This document shows positions 27,201-41,669 of a DNA stretch of 64,000 bases, piece after piece; positions within the stretch are counted from its first letter, which is position 1; the number at the start of each line of letters is the position of its first letter. Below the pieces are notes generated by a model that had not been told where the DNA came from, searched no databases, and worked only from the letters and a program-made list of their open reading frames with translations. The DNA is taken from assembly GCA_037013685.1 (NCBI GenBank), contig CM072888.1, positions 3,949,034 through 4,013,033 of the forward strand, written 5' to 3'. Source of the stretch: Acridotheres tristis (lineage: Eukaryota; Chordata; Aves; Passeriformes; Sturnidae). Position numbers and translations under genes: made by a program.

Positions 27201-30200
27201 GGGTGGATGTCATGAGTGGAAGCCAAGTTGCTGTTAACTAAATGTTAAGGTAAGCTGTTAAACGCCCAACGTTATTTTTTTTCTGTATTTGGGGATGTAA
27301 AGAAGCTTTGATGTGCATTATACCCCGAGTAATTTGCAAGTGAGTATGGAACAATGGCAGGTCCTTAATTTCTATACCAGTGGTTTCAGACCAGACCTGG
27401 AGACCAAATTAAATAATTCAAATCCAGATAATCTTATAAAGATGTGTAATTTTTCCCCTTCAAAACCCTTGTGACCTGTATGCAACAAATTTGGCCAATT
27501 TGTCACCATTGCTTCCCACAAACAGAACTGGGAGATCCGTGAAGAAAGCTGTGAAGTGTTCCCTTAGGATTTCGGCGCTGATGATCAGGGCAGCAGCAGC
27601 AGGCAGATGTTAACACACCTCAGTTGTCAGGAAGATTCAATTTTTTAAAAGGCTCTGCGTTCCAAATACCTGTGGCAGATGCACAGTGAAGCCCACAGAG
27701 CTGTGGGAGATAATCACTAATACTGAGCTCTTGGATCTTCCTGACAGATAACAGCTTGCTGTAGTGGCTGCCTCCAGAGGGCTGCTGTTATTTGGAAGCA
27801 ACACATTTCAGTGCCTCTTTTCTTGACAGTACCTGGGATTAATTTAGACTACTGTTGTCTAAAGATCCCTGTGGACAAGGATCTATCTTGAAGGAAATGG
27901 CTGCAGAGATCCCAAGTGAGTGGCGAAGAATTGTGGTTGCCAAATTTGTTTACATAGATGAGGTTTTTAGCTGAGACTTTCACTGGGTGGTTTGACACTA
28001 AAAAAAGTCATTCGTGGATTGAAGCACTGGAAAACGGTATAAGGGAATAAAAATGGATGTACAGAACTAGAAAACAACTCCTTTAACTGTATCGATCACT
28101 TAAAATAGAAAAAAAAAAATCATTACATGAACTGCATTTTCCCAAGTCTGGCTAAGGAACACGGCATTTCTTGTTGGATTTGTGAGTGTGTTCAGTACTG
28201 TGAGAACAAAAGAAATGCTCTTTTCCCTTAATACTTCTATAAACCTAAGTTCTGCCACTTTAATCTACCAGTGCCAATAATGCAGCATTTTATTTCCTGA
28301 TTCGTTGTGACTGTTAAACCTATGAGCTTAGATAATTTCGTTAAAAGACAATTAAAATTTGACAACTTGCCTAGTTATCCTCCTAGTCAAATTTGTCCTC
28401 ATTTGAAAGGGCTCTTTTCTAATTTTGACTTATTAAATTCTGTGAGAAAGATCAAAGGTGCCCTCCTGTTCCTTATTACAGAGGATCAATGGATCAGATA
28501 ATTCAAGTTTTGATAAAATATCTCAGTGAATTCCACTGTATGCAGTAATTATAATGTTATTAGGCCATTTTACATAAGAGTTAAACTTCCAGTCCTCTTG
28601 TAAACAGCATCAACACATGCTAAACAAGTACCTCTTTCCTGAGGAACATGGTTCTGTTTTTGTTTCGAATTTGAAAACGTACCATGTCCTTTTCAGTTGC
28701 TAAGCTGGGTGATTTACTAAGTGTTCTCGATGGATTGTATTGGCATCCCATCAGGACTGCATTCTAGCCCTCCTCCCTAAAATACAGGCAGTTCTAAGAA
28801 AGCAGCACTATTCTTGTGAAAACAGCATTTATATATTTCTCTTGCATGTTTATCCTCAGCATCATCTTACTGGGAACATGTTTAACCTGCCAAAAGCTCT
28901 TCTGAACTCTGACTGCAAACCGTTCCAAAGTCCAAATTTCTCATGCAAATGCCATATGACCTCAGGTAGGTAGAGAACTCCAGGTTCTCTGAGCACATTA
29001 TCTACAACCAACTTTACAGTTTTCTGAGCCTTTTGGCTGCTGCATACTCAAAGCACTGTTTACTTATTGCCCTTGTCATCTAGTCAGACTGCATAGCTTT
29101 GATCCAGGCAGTTTGCTTTCAGTCTTACCTCGGGATTCACAACCTCATGGTGCTGAGAAGTCTGACCCAAGCGCCTTATCCTGAAAACCTGGGGCTTTTT
29201 GTTTGTTTCATTGACTCCCATGGCTTGCAAACGATCCAGCTTTTGTTCAGTCGCTGTTCTGAAGGCTGGTGCATGGCTCTGCACGGCTTGGGCTTTCCTT
29301 AATCAACATATGGACTATAATATATTGTTTGTTTTGAGTCTGATGTCATGGGAAAAAAAGTGTTGCTTCAGTCAGTATGGAAACTTGCCCAGATTCGTTA
29401 GAGTTGTTTCTTCCTTGACTGTAGTATCTGCTTGAAACTTTTCACTTGCCTTCTAATGGTTATTCCTGCTCATCCACAGGCTGTTTCCAGTCCAAATATA
29501 GTGCTACTTGATTGAAAAAATCCAAGAAGCAGTTCTCTTTTTGGCACATGTTTAGCAATCCCAGCTAAATCCCTCCTGAAATGCCATGGTCCGGTTTGTC
29601 ATAGAAGGTCACAGGCTTGCTGAGGCTGTCCCTCCGGACATTTCAGCGACTTCTGTGTCTGCACAGCTACAAAAACTCGGCTAAAATCTGGAATGTTTTT
29701 CAAACCCTTTCTTCCCCTCCCTCCGAAGTGGCTGTGAGGGAGCAGTGACCGAGGGTATCCTCCTGAAACTCCTATTGACCCTCAATACGGAATGTGCAGC
29801 TCGGGGCTGCATCGGGGTCCTGTGTTTGGGGTTTGTTTTTTGTACTGAGGGAGCCTTTCAGATGATGTTTGGGAATGACTTTAAAAGAGCAGCTCAAGTG
29901 ATTTTTATTTGCTTATCTGCATAACTAAAGGATATTAGTCAGGGCAAACTAATGTAACTCCAGTGATATTAATAGAGCTGAGTTAGAACAACTGGAGAAT
30001 AAGCCCTTAAATTTTAGGGAAATTATTATTGTGCAGGCTGAGTTTCAAAGGCTCTAATGCTGTCTAATAATGTTAGGAGTCTCTAATACCCAAGTAATTC
30101 CTAATTAGCTTTTCCTTCCCTGTCAACTCCTCTGTTATGCCTTTTTTGTTGCTGTCAGAGTTTCATTGTAAGAAAACAAGAACTGTGTTCAAGATAAGCC

Positions 30201-33200
30201 TGCCCTGAGCTGTGCCTACACATGTGTGGTACCTGCCCAGGACAAGAGGCTCAGCAGGCTCAGGGCTTGCACACCCCCTTTGAAACACTCAGAAAATCAA
30301 AATGTGTTTTTGCTTTGTAAATACTACCTGGGATTTTTCTGTAGCTTCCAACATAGCTGATTAGCAATGGATTTTCCTGGGGACAAAGATACCATTCTAA
30401 CTTGAGGGTTGTCTCACTGCCAGATTTCAAGCTCCTCTTATAAATCACTATAGCTCTTCAGAAAACAGATGAAAAATTATGAATGTTGGTGAAACCACCC
30501 CTCAGTGAGTTTGTTCCAAAAATGGCTGAACTATTTTCTACCAAACTTAAAAAAAAAGAATTAAATAAAAATTACCAGGTCAAAGAAGAAGAAATTTCAA
30601 CCTGGGTATTTGAAATTTGGCTTTATAACTTTTCACACATTATGAAGTTAGGGCTTTCTCCATGTCATCTGACTAACCACTCCAATTTTTGTCTGCATTA
30701 GAAACTTCATACAATAATATGAGGAACTACATGTATGGAGATCTTTGTTTGGTTTTATCTGGATTTGGAGGATCTTCTGAATACTACTGAAACAGTGAAA
30801 AAGGTCCAAGATCCCTGCTTTTCTCAAGCAGAGAGGGCAAGTGTGTAACTCCACCAAAATAAAGAAATGCTTAAATTATTAAAATATTTCATATTCTATT
30901 ATCTAAGGCACTTTGGATTTGTGCTGTGTGGGGAACTAGGTTATAAAACAAATAGAGAGATCTTGTAGAGGTCAGTCTGTCCTGGACACCCTTAAACTGC
31001 AATCCAGAAGACAGCAAAATGAATCCATCTGCAAACAGACTCGAAATAAACAATTACTTGAATGCAATTTTCCTTTTATCCAGAAGCTGGGACAATGCTT
31101 TTTGTTCCCTTGTCTAACCTATTGCATTTCCAGGCTATCTACCAAGAGAGTTTCAGTTCTCTCCTTGCATAAGATGATGAGAGAGAAACCAGGAGCCAGG
31201 CAGAGAATGCACAGACCATGGTAACACCTTTGCAGCATTAAATGGCTTTAGCTCAGGGAAATGGACCTGGCCCTTGGAAAGACCTCTTGGCAGAGACAAA
31301 TCTGCAGGTATTCTGATACTTTATGTCCTGAGATTTCTTCTGAGTTACTGTTCTCTATGAAAACAATGTTTTTAAAATAGTGGAGATGATATGCAGGATA
31401 TTTTTGCTATTTATAATTCCCATTGTTGCAGCTCTCTGGGGATGATTAGGTCGGATGACTTCAGTGGTGTGATAGCTATTGATATAAATAACTTTCCAGA
31501 AGATTTCCTTGTGACTTCAGGACAAATTAACCAGCAAGAAAAACATTTCTGAAGGAGTTGAGTTACATAGCCATTTTCTGAAAACCACACTAGGCACTGA
31601 TCTACATGCAGAAGAGATAAAAACCTTTAAAAGCTAATCTTTGAGTGCTTAGAATTTTCATTTAAAAAATCAATTATCAAACACCTGGGTCCCATTTTCA
31701 GGAGTCTTGGGCTCCTTGGTCTCTCAAGTATTTCTGACTATTGTGTTTTCTGAGAAATTTAGAGAAAAGGAAGAAATGCTCACCTAGATTAAAGCAAAAA
31801 TAAGCTGTATTCATCAGTGATCAGAAACAGGGTATAGTTCAATGAGTTGCTGGGGAAATCTGGCTAAGGGACAGGTAATTATCCAAAAACTCTCCACTTA
31901 CTTGGAGCATACCTAAAGGTTTGCTGTTGGAAAAGGTCTTTCCTTTGAGATTTCCAGTGTTTCCTGGCTTCAGCCAGGAAAAGAATAGTGGAAGAAGTGC
32001 TTCTTACTCTATTTTGGTACTTCTGATCCCTGAAGAAGGGCGGTAGAGACACAGTGTGTCTTGAAAATAAACTAACAAAGTTCTAGTTGCTCTTTCATAG
32101 GAGTCCATTTCACTCCATGTTTTGGCTGCAATTTTGAATCACGTTTTTGTGGACTAGTGATGACAAAGGACCAAAGATTTCAGGTCTAAATAGCTGAAGG
32201 TGAGCCTTCTTATCATTCTTTCCCTTTCTCAGTCTGAGTTCACACACCCAAATGCTTCAACTTTTTGTGTCACTGCATGTCTATGTGTACAAATACAACT
32301 GGATAACCTCCTTAGCTTACCTGTGAAAAATGGAATTCTATTAGATCTATTTGGTAATCGATTGAGAGACTTTGAGTGAAGAATATGCCCCTACAATTTG
32401 ATTATTTAATCAGAGGCAACTTCCTTAAGTCAGCAACAGAAAATGCTGAAATCTTTGAGGGGCTTTCACTCTTTACAATTGTCAGTTATTTGATTTAAGA
32501 CAGAAGCTGCTTCTGTCCATAACAGGTCTACAGAGGGAATCCTATAAAGATCTGCTTGATTTATTGAAAAGACAGATACTATATGGAAGCAAAGCACTCA
32601 AAGGGTTGTTTTGTCTTTTTTTTTTTGAGGTAACTGCAGCTCTTTCCTTTAGCAGGATGAAGCTAGCTCAATTTTATGCCAAAGAAATGCTCATCATGGC
32701 ATGTCCTGTCATTTGTTCCATGGAATCATAAGTGTTCCTCAGCTCAGCAGTGCTCCATGCACCTAGAAACTTCCCTCTCTGAGTGACAGCCCTGTTTTTC
32801 TTGGAGAATATTTGAGAAGTGTTACAGAGCCATCTAAAATTGGAAACCTCCAGAGAAAGACAAATCCCTTGTTCAAGGAAATATGAATATATTTGAAATG
32901 TAGTAAAACCTCAGAGACTTGCTGAAGTCACCTGATCAGTCAGCAGGGCTTCAGAGTGGGAACAAGGCTGGCACTGGGCACTCCCTGGTGCCAAGTGACT
33001 CCAGTCCTTCCCTGTCATGGTAAAATTGATGTGTTGCTTAAGGTAAATGAACTGCAGTGAGCCTTTCTGGGAAAAAGGGGAAAAAAAAGGAATTGTTCTT
33101 AACCCACTTGCATAATGAAAATGTAGAGTATTAATATGTTTTTATCATTAAATCATGCTGAATTGCACCACCTTACTGTAGATGGTGATGACCAGTAACA

Positions 33201-36200
33201 AGTGCTCTGGAAAGTATAGGAAATGCAATTGTAGGATCACATGCAACAAACTCCCCACAGGGGAATGTTCCCCTTAATTAGAGATTTCATCGTTTGGAAT
33301 TATAGACTTGCATTTTTCCAAGGCTCTTTTCTTATTTCCAGTTTAATCTAGATGACATTGCTAGCCTTGCTATAAACTCTGGGAGATGCAATCATATCTG
33401 GAGGAAAAGGGGAAGTTTCATTTTGTGAGACATTATACATGCTAAAAGATAATCCTTGGGCAAACTGATTATCATACAAGTAGCTCACAAAAGTAAAAGA
33501 TATCCTGTGTAATATTCCAAAAGGAGCAATTTGATCAAATCTGTTCCCAAACTGAAAAGCTGCTTTAGTTCTGGCCTAGTTTTCTAAAAACAAGTTCCTC
33601 CCTGATGTTTCTTAAGACCCAGATAAAGAAGCATATGCCTAAAAAAAGAGTTTATCAGTATTAATTTTCAGCTCTACTCAGTCCACCAGTAAATGTGTAA
33701 GTGCAGTGTTGTTTCCTCCATTTTTCAGTCTTCACTTGCCTGCAGACTTTGGATGAGCTGGAGCATTCACTGTCCATGTAAAACCCAGGGCTGAGGTTAT
33801 TTCAGAATTTTTCTGGTGCAATGAGCTCGGAAGCTCTGCATTTCCACCCCTCTATAATATGTATTAATATGGGTATCTTTACCAAGGGAGAAGGTTCTCA
33901 TGGGAATATACCATAAACAAGTATGATTCTCCCTTTCTCTTTTGTCACAAAATCCTGTACTTACTCTACCCACAGCTATTTTGACTGTTTCTTAAAATAT
34001 TCTCTCATTGAAGTCACTGATTAATGCCAATGATTATTATACATTGAGTTTTGTTTAATGAGTTTCTGCTTAGATTTCCTTGAGATGACTAAGCTCTTAA
34101 GCAAATCCTCTGCGAGGACTTGTCAAACAAAATCACTTTTGCCCATCAAACCAGGCATTGGATGAAGGGACAATATTTGTTATTCACCTGAGGCCATCAG
34201 GTGCTGCTGTGAGCTAAATCTCTCCAGCAGATCTGTAAAACCATGAGGAGAGACTTGGCCAGTGCATTATGTTCCCTGTCAAGTGTCATACTTGGGCATA
34301 TTTGAGTGGGATTTCTCCACTGAAAGGAAAGGAGGTATTATTCCAAAGGGATCCTGTCTGAAAATACCGGGGAGGAATTTTGTTGTTGCCTCTGGTATTT
34401 TTTGAGCAAGCTGATGAGCTGACACTACCAAGTCAGTTCTTTGCTGCAGAGACCTGGCCCTGAGGAAGCTGCCACCTGGCAGAGTGGGGTGTTCCTTCCT
34501 CCTCCTTTCCCTGTGCTGCTGCTGCTCCCTGGTGTGTGGGAGAGGTCATGGTAGAAATCCTGAATTCATGAGCCACGTTACATTCCATTTTGCTCATGTT
34601 TGCTCTAGGTGGATTGTGATAATGACAGGGAAAATTAATGTTAATTTGCTCTCATCTCTGTCCTTGGAACCGAGAGAATTTTCGGTCCTCTATGTGAAAT
34701 TTCATACAGACTTAGAGACATTTTCTGTGAGACCATCTCGGTTACTAAAAAAAATTAAATTTTTCGAAGATCAAATCAGAAGTTAACCAATCTTTGCTGC
34801 CCCACTTGATCTGAATTTACTGCTTCCAAAAGATAAACTCTTTTTCTTACTGCTATTCTCTGCAGCAGCAGGGCAATGGATTTGTTCAGATTAACTTAAT
34901 TTTCAACACTAAAGGCTAATCAGAATAAATCTACTAGAAGAAAGAATTTTTAAAAAGCACTTTCTGCTCTAGCTCCAACAAAATTTCTCTCACATTCATG
35001 TTCTGCCTTGGGACACAGGTTTTGATCAGAGATAACTATCAAATAAATTAAATAATAATTTAAAAAGAAACAGCAAATAATTCAGTCTCTAGGTAAAAAA
35101 AAAAGCTTTGAAAAGATGTTTGAATTGCAAACAGCCAGCTTTGCAGATGCAGTGGGGGGTGCTGCCAGGCTTGAATTGCAGATGGTCCCTGCTTGAAAAC
35201 CGATCCAGTTACAGCTTCATCCACCAACAGATGGTGGGCAGGACAGGGCAGGTCTCGATTTTCAGGGCTCTTTCTGAAGGGTACACTGTCTTTTGTCACA
35301 TGTGCCCCTCTAGAAAGCCTTAGTCCCATCACTTCAAATGATGGTGAACAACAGATTTCACCACAGCACTTGTAATGTACTGATGCCTCCTCTCCTTGCT
35401 TCATGCAAGCAATTTTATTGTTAATTAGCATGCAAATTAATTGATGACAAAGTCCCTTGTAGTGTCTTTTCTATGAGCCCTTTGTGTGTTGTGTGTTGTG
35501 GGTTTGACTTTGAGGCTTTTTGAGGAGAACTTGTTAAAGATATCACGAAGATATCACAAACAAGGCAACGGCTTCAATGCTTTGATATTTATATTGGCTC
35601 CTGACACACCTCAGGTAATGAGGTTTCTCTGCATCCGTTTACACCATAAATTGTCTTGTAATTTAGTCTTCAAAAAAAATGTGCAACGGAACGTCTGAAA
35701 GCTCTTGGGCTTTTGTGACTGACTGAAACAGCAATATAGCCATAATAGAGGCTTTGTGCCACTCTGGGGGGATGGATGAAGAGATGAGGGTGGGAGGAAG
35801 TTCCATTTACTGAGCTTCCCACAGAGCATATGACAACCTTATCACCCTGTGGAGAAATGCAGGCTCTGGGCATTTCTGCTGGTGGCTCTCCACACTGCTG
35901 GGATCAAAAGGTGTGGGCAGGGGAGGATTAGTGGCCTGCTGTCCAGTTGCCTTTGAGACTGTATTTACCTTCAAGCATAGGTGGCTGTCTGTGGACATGA
36001 GGACATTAATTATCCTCAGCACTTTTATTTCCTTGGAATAGCTAGAAAAATAGTTTCTCTAAAAGAATGCTCATTATAGACCTGAGTTTTCCTCTTCTCT
36101 TGTTTAGTAGAGAATAGCTGTGGCCTGTGGCCTTATGTAAGAAACCAGCTAAATTCAGATGTGGGGTTTTTTATGGGTTCCTCTCCTGCTCCTGCTGCAG

Positions 36201-36518
36201 ACTTCTCTTGCTCAAAGGAGCTGGCACATCATTGCATTTTTGCAAAAGTAATGGGTTCCTTCGGAAGGCATAAATCAGAAAGTCATAATAAAACACAACA
36301 ACCCAGCAGCTGACATGTTTTAGAAGCAGCTGAAGATGAAAAACCCTTCAAACTTGTTGTTCTCCTCAAACAGCTTGTGTTCAATCTGTTCCACACAAAC
36401 ATAGTAGGAATTAACCTTTCCATGTGTTACTATAGGACAAACAGCACTCTGTGCATGTGGATAGTTTACATTGTGGAATGCTCCACTCGTACATATTTGA
36501 AATATTAATCTTTAGACC
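24227..36518. other. Intergenic, no gene found
   Basis: AT-rich sequence with short frames only (longest 123 codons on the minus strand near 35,060-35,431, with no homology I recognise). Interval 30,860-34,480 has no open frame above 60 codons on either strand. The only structured item is the 31,960 inverted repeat. Confidence 0.6.
31960..31981. repeat. 22-bp inverted repeat
   Basis: TTTCCTGGCT and AGCCAGGAAA form perfect 10-bp arms with a TC spacer. The half sites resemble TTCC...GGAA STAT/ETS-type dyads, but spacing does not single out one factor. Confidence 0.9.
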
Positions 36519-36544
36519 CCAGTGCAAAAGTACTTTTGCACTGG
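36519..36544. repeat. Perfect 26-bp palindrome
   Basis: The left arm CCAGTGCAAAAGT is followed directly by its exact reverse complement ACTTTTGCACTGG, with no spacer. It could extrude a 13-bp-arm cruciform or act as a dyad protein site. No element borders or coding sequence surround it. Confidence 0.97.
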
Positions 36545-39500
36545 ATTCCCTTCTACAGTTTGACACCTTTTCAAGTTCATTTGTGAATGATTTTTATATT
36601 TTCTTAGACATATTTTCCTTCTTTCATTTTAAGAGTATATTAGTTCGTAATACGTAAATTATGGAGTTTATAGAAGCTCTTTAAAAAATTGGAAAAGGTT
36701 TGGATAAGAAATTATCCAGCATTCAAATGTGTGCAAGTGCCTTAAGCTCTAGTGAGGTGATGGATCATCTGCACCTATTTATAAAAAGTTTTACTGTCTC
36801 TTTTAATGTCAGGCTTACAAACTGAGGCCTTGTAACGTTATGATACAACCTCAAGTTATCTGCTGCCCTACTTTGATTCCCACGGTGGTATCTTTCAAGA
36901 GTTCTCTTGGCTGAAAAAGGATGAAAGGCTTTGATATATGACTAAATGCCTTAAGGCACAGAAGCAGGGAGCTTCTGTCCTTGCATAAATGAGGAATGAC
37001 AGCAGCAGACAGGAGGAAAAAACTTCAGCATGAGAATCTCTAAATGCATCCTTATTTTCCTGATTGGTTAATGAAGCAGTGGGACTGGGATTCAAGGTAG
37101 ATCCCTGCTCAAGCTAATTCTAAAAATGAGTAACTGATGTTGTCATGAACCACATAAAATGCTTTGGTTTAGGTGCTTCAATGAAAGTTCTTGGGTATGA
37201 GGCTCTTCTCAAAACGTGGCCCTAAGTCACTGCAGTTGTGAAGGAAGATTGGCTCAGTTGGGTGGACACAGATGTCACTCACTCTGGTAAGAACCTGCCA
37301 CTGCATACCTGGGAGCAATCTGAACACGGGTCACTTCATTAAAATGTCTCTTACAGATTAAATGCAGTAACAAGTTGGTAGTTTTTGGCACAAGGCAGAG
37401 ACATGGGATAACCTCTGTGACCTCTCTGGAAATTACAAAGCAGGTAGAGAGTGGTCCCTGTAAATGTTTTATCTTTTATGCTCGAGAACCACCTCAGCAT
37501 TCACTTCCTTTATCTTAACGTTCCAAATACATAAATATGACCAAAAAACCCTAGAGTTACACTCTTGATAAATTACCACTGTGACCTTCACCATGCCCTG
37601 GAGTGTCAGCTTCATGTGGTATCAGCTAAGGCTTTGTGTCATGATTTGTCATTTGTGCAGCTGCCAGATGCTCACAAGTCTATTGACTCTGAAATTTGAT
37701 GATAAAAGCACTGTGGGAATTTAATAATGAATTTTGCTTTGTTTGTTGATCTTGATCTTAACATCCATAATCTGAACTACTTTAATATGCTGCTATTTAC
37801 CAGATACTAAGCAAAAGGTGAAGACACCCCAAAGTAATTATTGCAATGACCAACCCATCCATTCCTTAATGCCCTGTAAAAACCTGAATGATCATGTTAT
37901 ATTTCCATATATAAGCACGGTGTGCAAGGATTAATTATTATTTTTGTTAGGAAACCATAGTAAACTGATACTCACTTTTGTAGATGCCCTTTTAATAATT
38001 TCAGTGCACCAGTAACCTAATGCTTGGAAGAAAATACTACCTCAGCAGTACCTCTGTAATTAAGATTTCACCTCCCAGAGTCAGGATGCCTTCATGGAGT
38101 GTGCTGTCATGGTGCAGGACACGGCCTTGTGATACCTGATATTGTTGTTTCAATGCAATAGGCAACTTCACATTCAGCTGAAGCAGTGCAAATGATAATA
38201 TTATGGCCTGACAATGTTATTCTTTTAGTGGATAGTTTGTACCTCTAACAAGGAAAGTTTTATGAAATTTGTATTGGCTTGATTTGCAGAAAGCATACCC
38301 ATTTAGTGGTTCACTTTGACATAACTTTTCTATTTTTTTTATTACTGCTTGGTGCATAGGAACAGAATGGTTTTAAATTTTTTTCTTTATTTTTCTTGCT
38401 TTGGTCTTTAAAATGCTCCAAAGGATCTCTGTGTACAATGTGGTTTCAAACAGAAAAATATATTAATTTTGAACAGGCATTTTGTTTTAGTAAGTATCCC
38501 TTTCAGGATTCTTGTGTCTTTATTGGTATGAATGGCACAGCTTCAAAGGATAAAGATAAATACTTCATTCTTAGCATTGAAAACAACCTACTGTCAGCAG
38601 AAAAGCTTTTTGAACTGGTTGGAGCCTTGATCTGAGAAGTTATTAATTTCTGACATCTCTTAGGCTCTCTCTTTTCAGCGTCCTTTCCAGCCAAAACAAA
38701 TGGCACCGTCCTGTCCTGAGCAGGAGGTTTGGGGCAGTGGGTGCAGGTCCAGCCTTGTGCAGAGTCACCTGCAGCTGCAGCCTGCCTCTCAATGGGGTCA
38801 TTGCCTCCTGCCCGGGGTTACTTGAAAATTCCTGAAATCTGCTCTAGGGGCCTGATTTCTCATTTATGAGCTTAGGCACTCAGGGCTGGAAATTCTGACT
38901 TGGGCTTTTTCAATAGCAGGAGTGCACACAAGAGAGAAACAACAGCCTTTTGTTCTGAACAATCTTTTCCTGAAAGTGAGATCTAGGTAGAAATTTGACC
39001 TGTAGAGATGCTCCCTATTTTATTAAAATGCTTTTTATGTTGTTGTTTTTTTAAAAACCTTCCCATTTTACTCAGCTGAGGCTAGGATGCCAAAATCAAT
39101 CTCTGATCTATCTCCCTATCACACTCTCTCTTCCCTGAGAAGGAAGATTTTGCCAGCAATGTTGTGTGAGGCAGACAAGAGATTTAAGCTTGTGGCAGCC
39201 ATGCAGTCCCAGCAGGGACATGCAGGAAGAAACCATGCAGTCCCAGCAGGGACATGCAGGAAGAAAGCAATGGGTCTGGGTGAGTGACTGCTGTGCCCTG
39301 TGGGGCAGGGACTCTTCCCAGTGCTTCTCTGATTCTAATGCAAAGCCCAGAGCCCAGGACTTTTCTCCACTTGGGTTATCTCACTGCAAGTCCAGCAAGG
39401 GTGCTGTGAGTCCAGCACGACTGGCAGTGAGACCTTTCTGCAAAGACTTGAGCAAAGGGTCTGTGCTCCTGAGCTCTCCAGTATTCCAAAACCACATCTT

Positions 39501-41424
39501 AGGGATGCTGGTTTGTGCTGTTTGCTGCTGTCACTTCCCAGATGAAGCACTAGGAATGGAGTATGTGTGGAGGTAGCATTAAGAGGTATTTGTGTGCTCT
39601 CAGTTGCCATGGAGGGAAAGGGAAGAAGCAAGCCTGGTATTTGATTTTCCTGCTGCTTTCCTTCCTCTTTTCCATTGGCTCCATGCCTCTACATGAGGGC
39701 AAGGAGGAACTGCCCAGCAGTGTGTGAGCTCAGCTTGGCTGTGAAGCATCAGCAAATGCTGTATGGATAGGAGTTTGGAAATAGGCGACAAAAATAATAT
39801 TTACATATTGGCAAAGCTTTTAAACATTTTCTTTCTGTCCAGCTCAAACTCCAACTCCTTGTGCAGGTTGCACAAAAGACCATTCTTGAAATCAAGTTCT
39901 TACATGAGATTTGACATCGAGAAGACACAATGACAGATTGTCCAAATTAATGGACTTGAAATCTGTTTTCCTCTGAGAAATGTTTAATTTTATTCCTTAT
40001 GTTGAAATGACTTGACAGATCACAGAAGTTGGTAATGCTTTCTCTAAAGTTGTGTTCTCTACTTCTGAGGAAATAGCAAAGACAAAATGTTCACTGTGTT
40101 TATCCTTAGAATCCCTACTGGACTCCAAAGACTTCCACAGATGAGGAGATAAGAAAAACAGCCGTGGAAATTTAAAGTTCAAGCTCCTCAATAAGAAAAA
40201 GCAGGAGTCTTCAGTTCACTACTTTGCAGATTCTTAATCCTTAGCAATAATTATTTTTAATATTTCGAAATAACTTTCATCATAATGTAGCGGCTTTCCA
40301 TGTGGAGAGCATACAAATCTGAAATATAATTTTATTTTTTTTTTACTTGAACTAAAACTAAAGTGATAAAAATAAGTGGGTTCATATTGATGGTTTTAAC
40401 AGTAAATGCCTTAACAGCCCCCTTGAAAAAAGGTTTTTATACAGCTTCTATAGGGGAAACGTAAGTGAAAATAATAATTAGCATGAAACATATTTTTGTA
40501 CCCCCACTGAGCCTCCATTTTCCATATTTTTACTGCTGGCTGGAACCCCAGTACCAAGAATTTCTTTCCTATGTGGAATGTTTTCAGCAGCTCAGAAGAC
40601 AACACGCTCAGGTCTTGCCCCAAAAGGCTGCATTTCCTGCAAGTTGGTTCTTTCTCTCCTAGCTCAGCTTTTCTTTGAATTGGAAATAATTTTCAGTTTC
40701 ATTGCCAAGAATTAAATTAACCCTTGTGTGTGAAATAGAGCCTGAAATATGTTTCAAGGTTCCTTTCTTCCTCGAATAAAGAAATAGGAGCTTGTGAAGT
40801 ATCCTTTAATCATGCATCAGCCAAATTATTTTTCAGTTAACAATTTAATGAATGGCATCTTTCTTTGCATTTTTCATTATTGAGGGAGTGTAAGGTAGTT
40901 TATTTGTAGGCAAATACGTAGTAGAGACAAAGAGAATTTTCACTTTCTGGGTATTCTGTATGTATCACATCTGAGCAGTAACCCAAGGAAAAGGTCAGTT
41001 GAAACAGCCATGGTTTTTCACAACAAAATATTTAATTGGAAGGATCTAGACAGAGTCCTTGGTCATATCCAAACTAAGAGAGTAATAAAAAATATCTTCA
41101 GCTAGAAAACAGATGTTTCAACACAATTCTGTGTCATAGAAATGTTTGAAAGAGTTTGTTTTAATTCCTTGTGGAAACAAAAGCAGATTTTGAAGCCTCA
41201 AATGCAAGCACAAGATGGATTTGTCCTTGGCTGGCTCTGTGCTTCAGGCAGACTCCAGGCATTGCTCAGCTTTCCCTGCCTGTCCTGTTAAACTGGGCTT
41301 GTACTGGGAACCAGTGCTCCCCACACCCTGGGGACAGAGACAAGCTTGTGCTTCCAATAGATCTTGGGGAACTGCTCTCCTTTCATCTCTAAAGCTGAGT
41401 ATTCTAGGCTATAAAAAGGGAAAG
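36545..41424. other. Intergenic, no gene found
   Basis: No coding exon was recognised. The 34-bp duplication lies here. A 136-codon frame at 39,166-39,576 spans that duplication and is judged fortuitous because the repeat length shifts frame and no homology is apparent. Confidence 0.6.
39199..39266 (+). repeat. Perfect 34-bp tandem duplication (2 copies)
   Basis: The unit beginning CCATGCAGTCCCAGCAGGG occurs at 39199-39232 and again at 39233-39266 with no mismatch. The length is not a multiple of three, so it is not a coding repeat. Identity implies a recent event or ongoing slippage. Confidence 0.95.
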
Positions 41425-41669
41425 GGAAAGGAAAGGAAAGGAAAGGAAAGGAAAGGAAAGGAAAGGAAAGGAAAGGAAAGGAAAGGAAAGGAAAGGAAAG
41501 GAAAGGAAAGGAAAGGAAAGGAAAGGAAAGGAAAGGAAAGGAAAGGAAAGGAAAGGAAAGGAAAGGAAAGGAAAGGAAAGGAAAGGAAAGGAAAGGAAAG
41601 GAAAGGAAAGGAAAGGAAAGGAAAGGAAAGGAAAGGAAAGGAAAGGAAAGGAAAGGAAAGGAAAGGAAA
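41425..41669 (+). repeat. Pure (GGAAA)49 pentanucleotide microsatellite
   Basis: GGAAA is repeated 49 times with no interruption over 245 bp. It is preceded by two imperfect GGGAAA units and followed by a run of A to 41676. One strand is wholly purine, so triplex (H-DNA) formation is possible. The lysine/glutamate/glycine-rich and phenylalanine/leucine/serine-rich open frames across it are artefacts of the repeat. Confidence 0.98.

Noticed and set aside
38396..38635. 79-codon plus-strand frame considered as a possible coding exon
   Set aside because: The sequence is AT-rich, has no homology I recognise, and lacks matching splice sites in frame.
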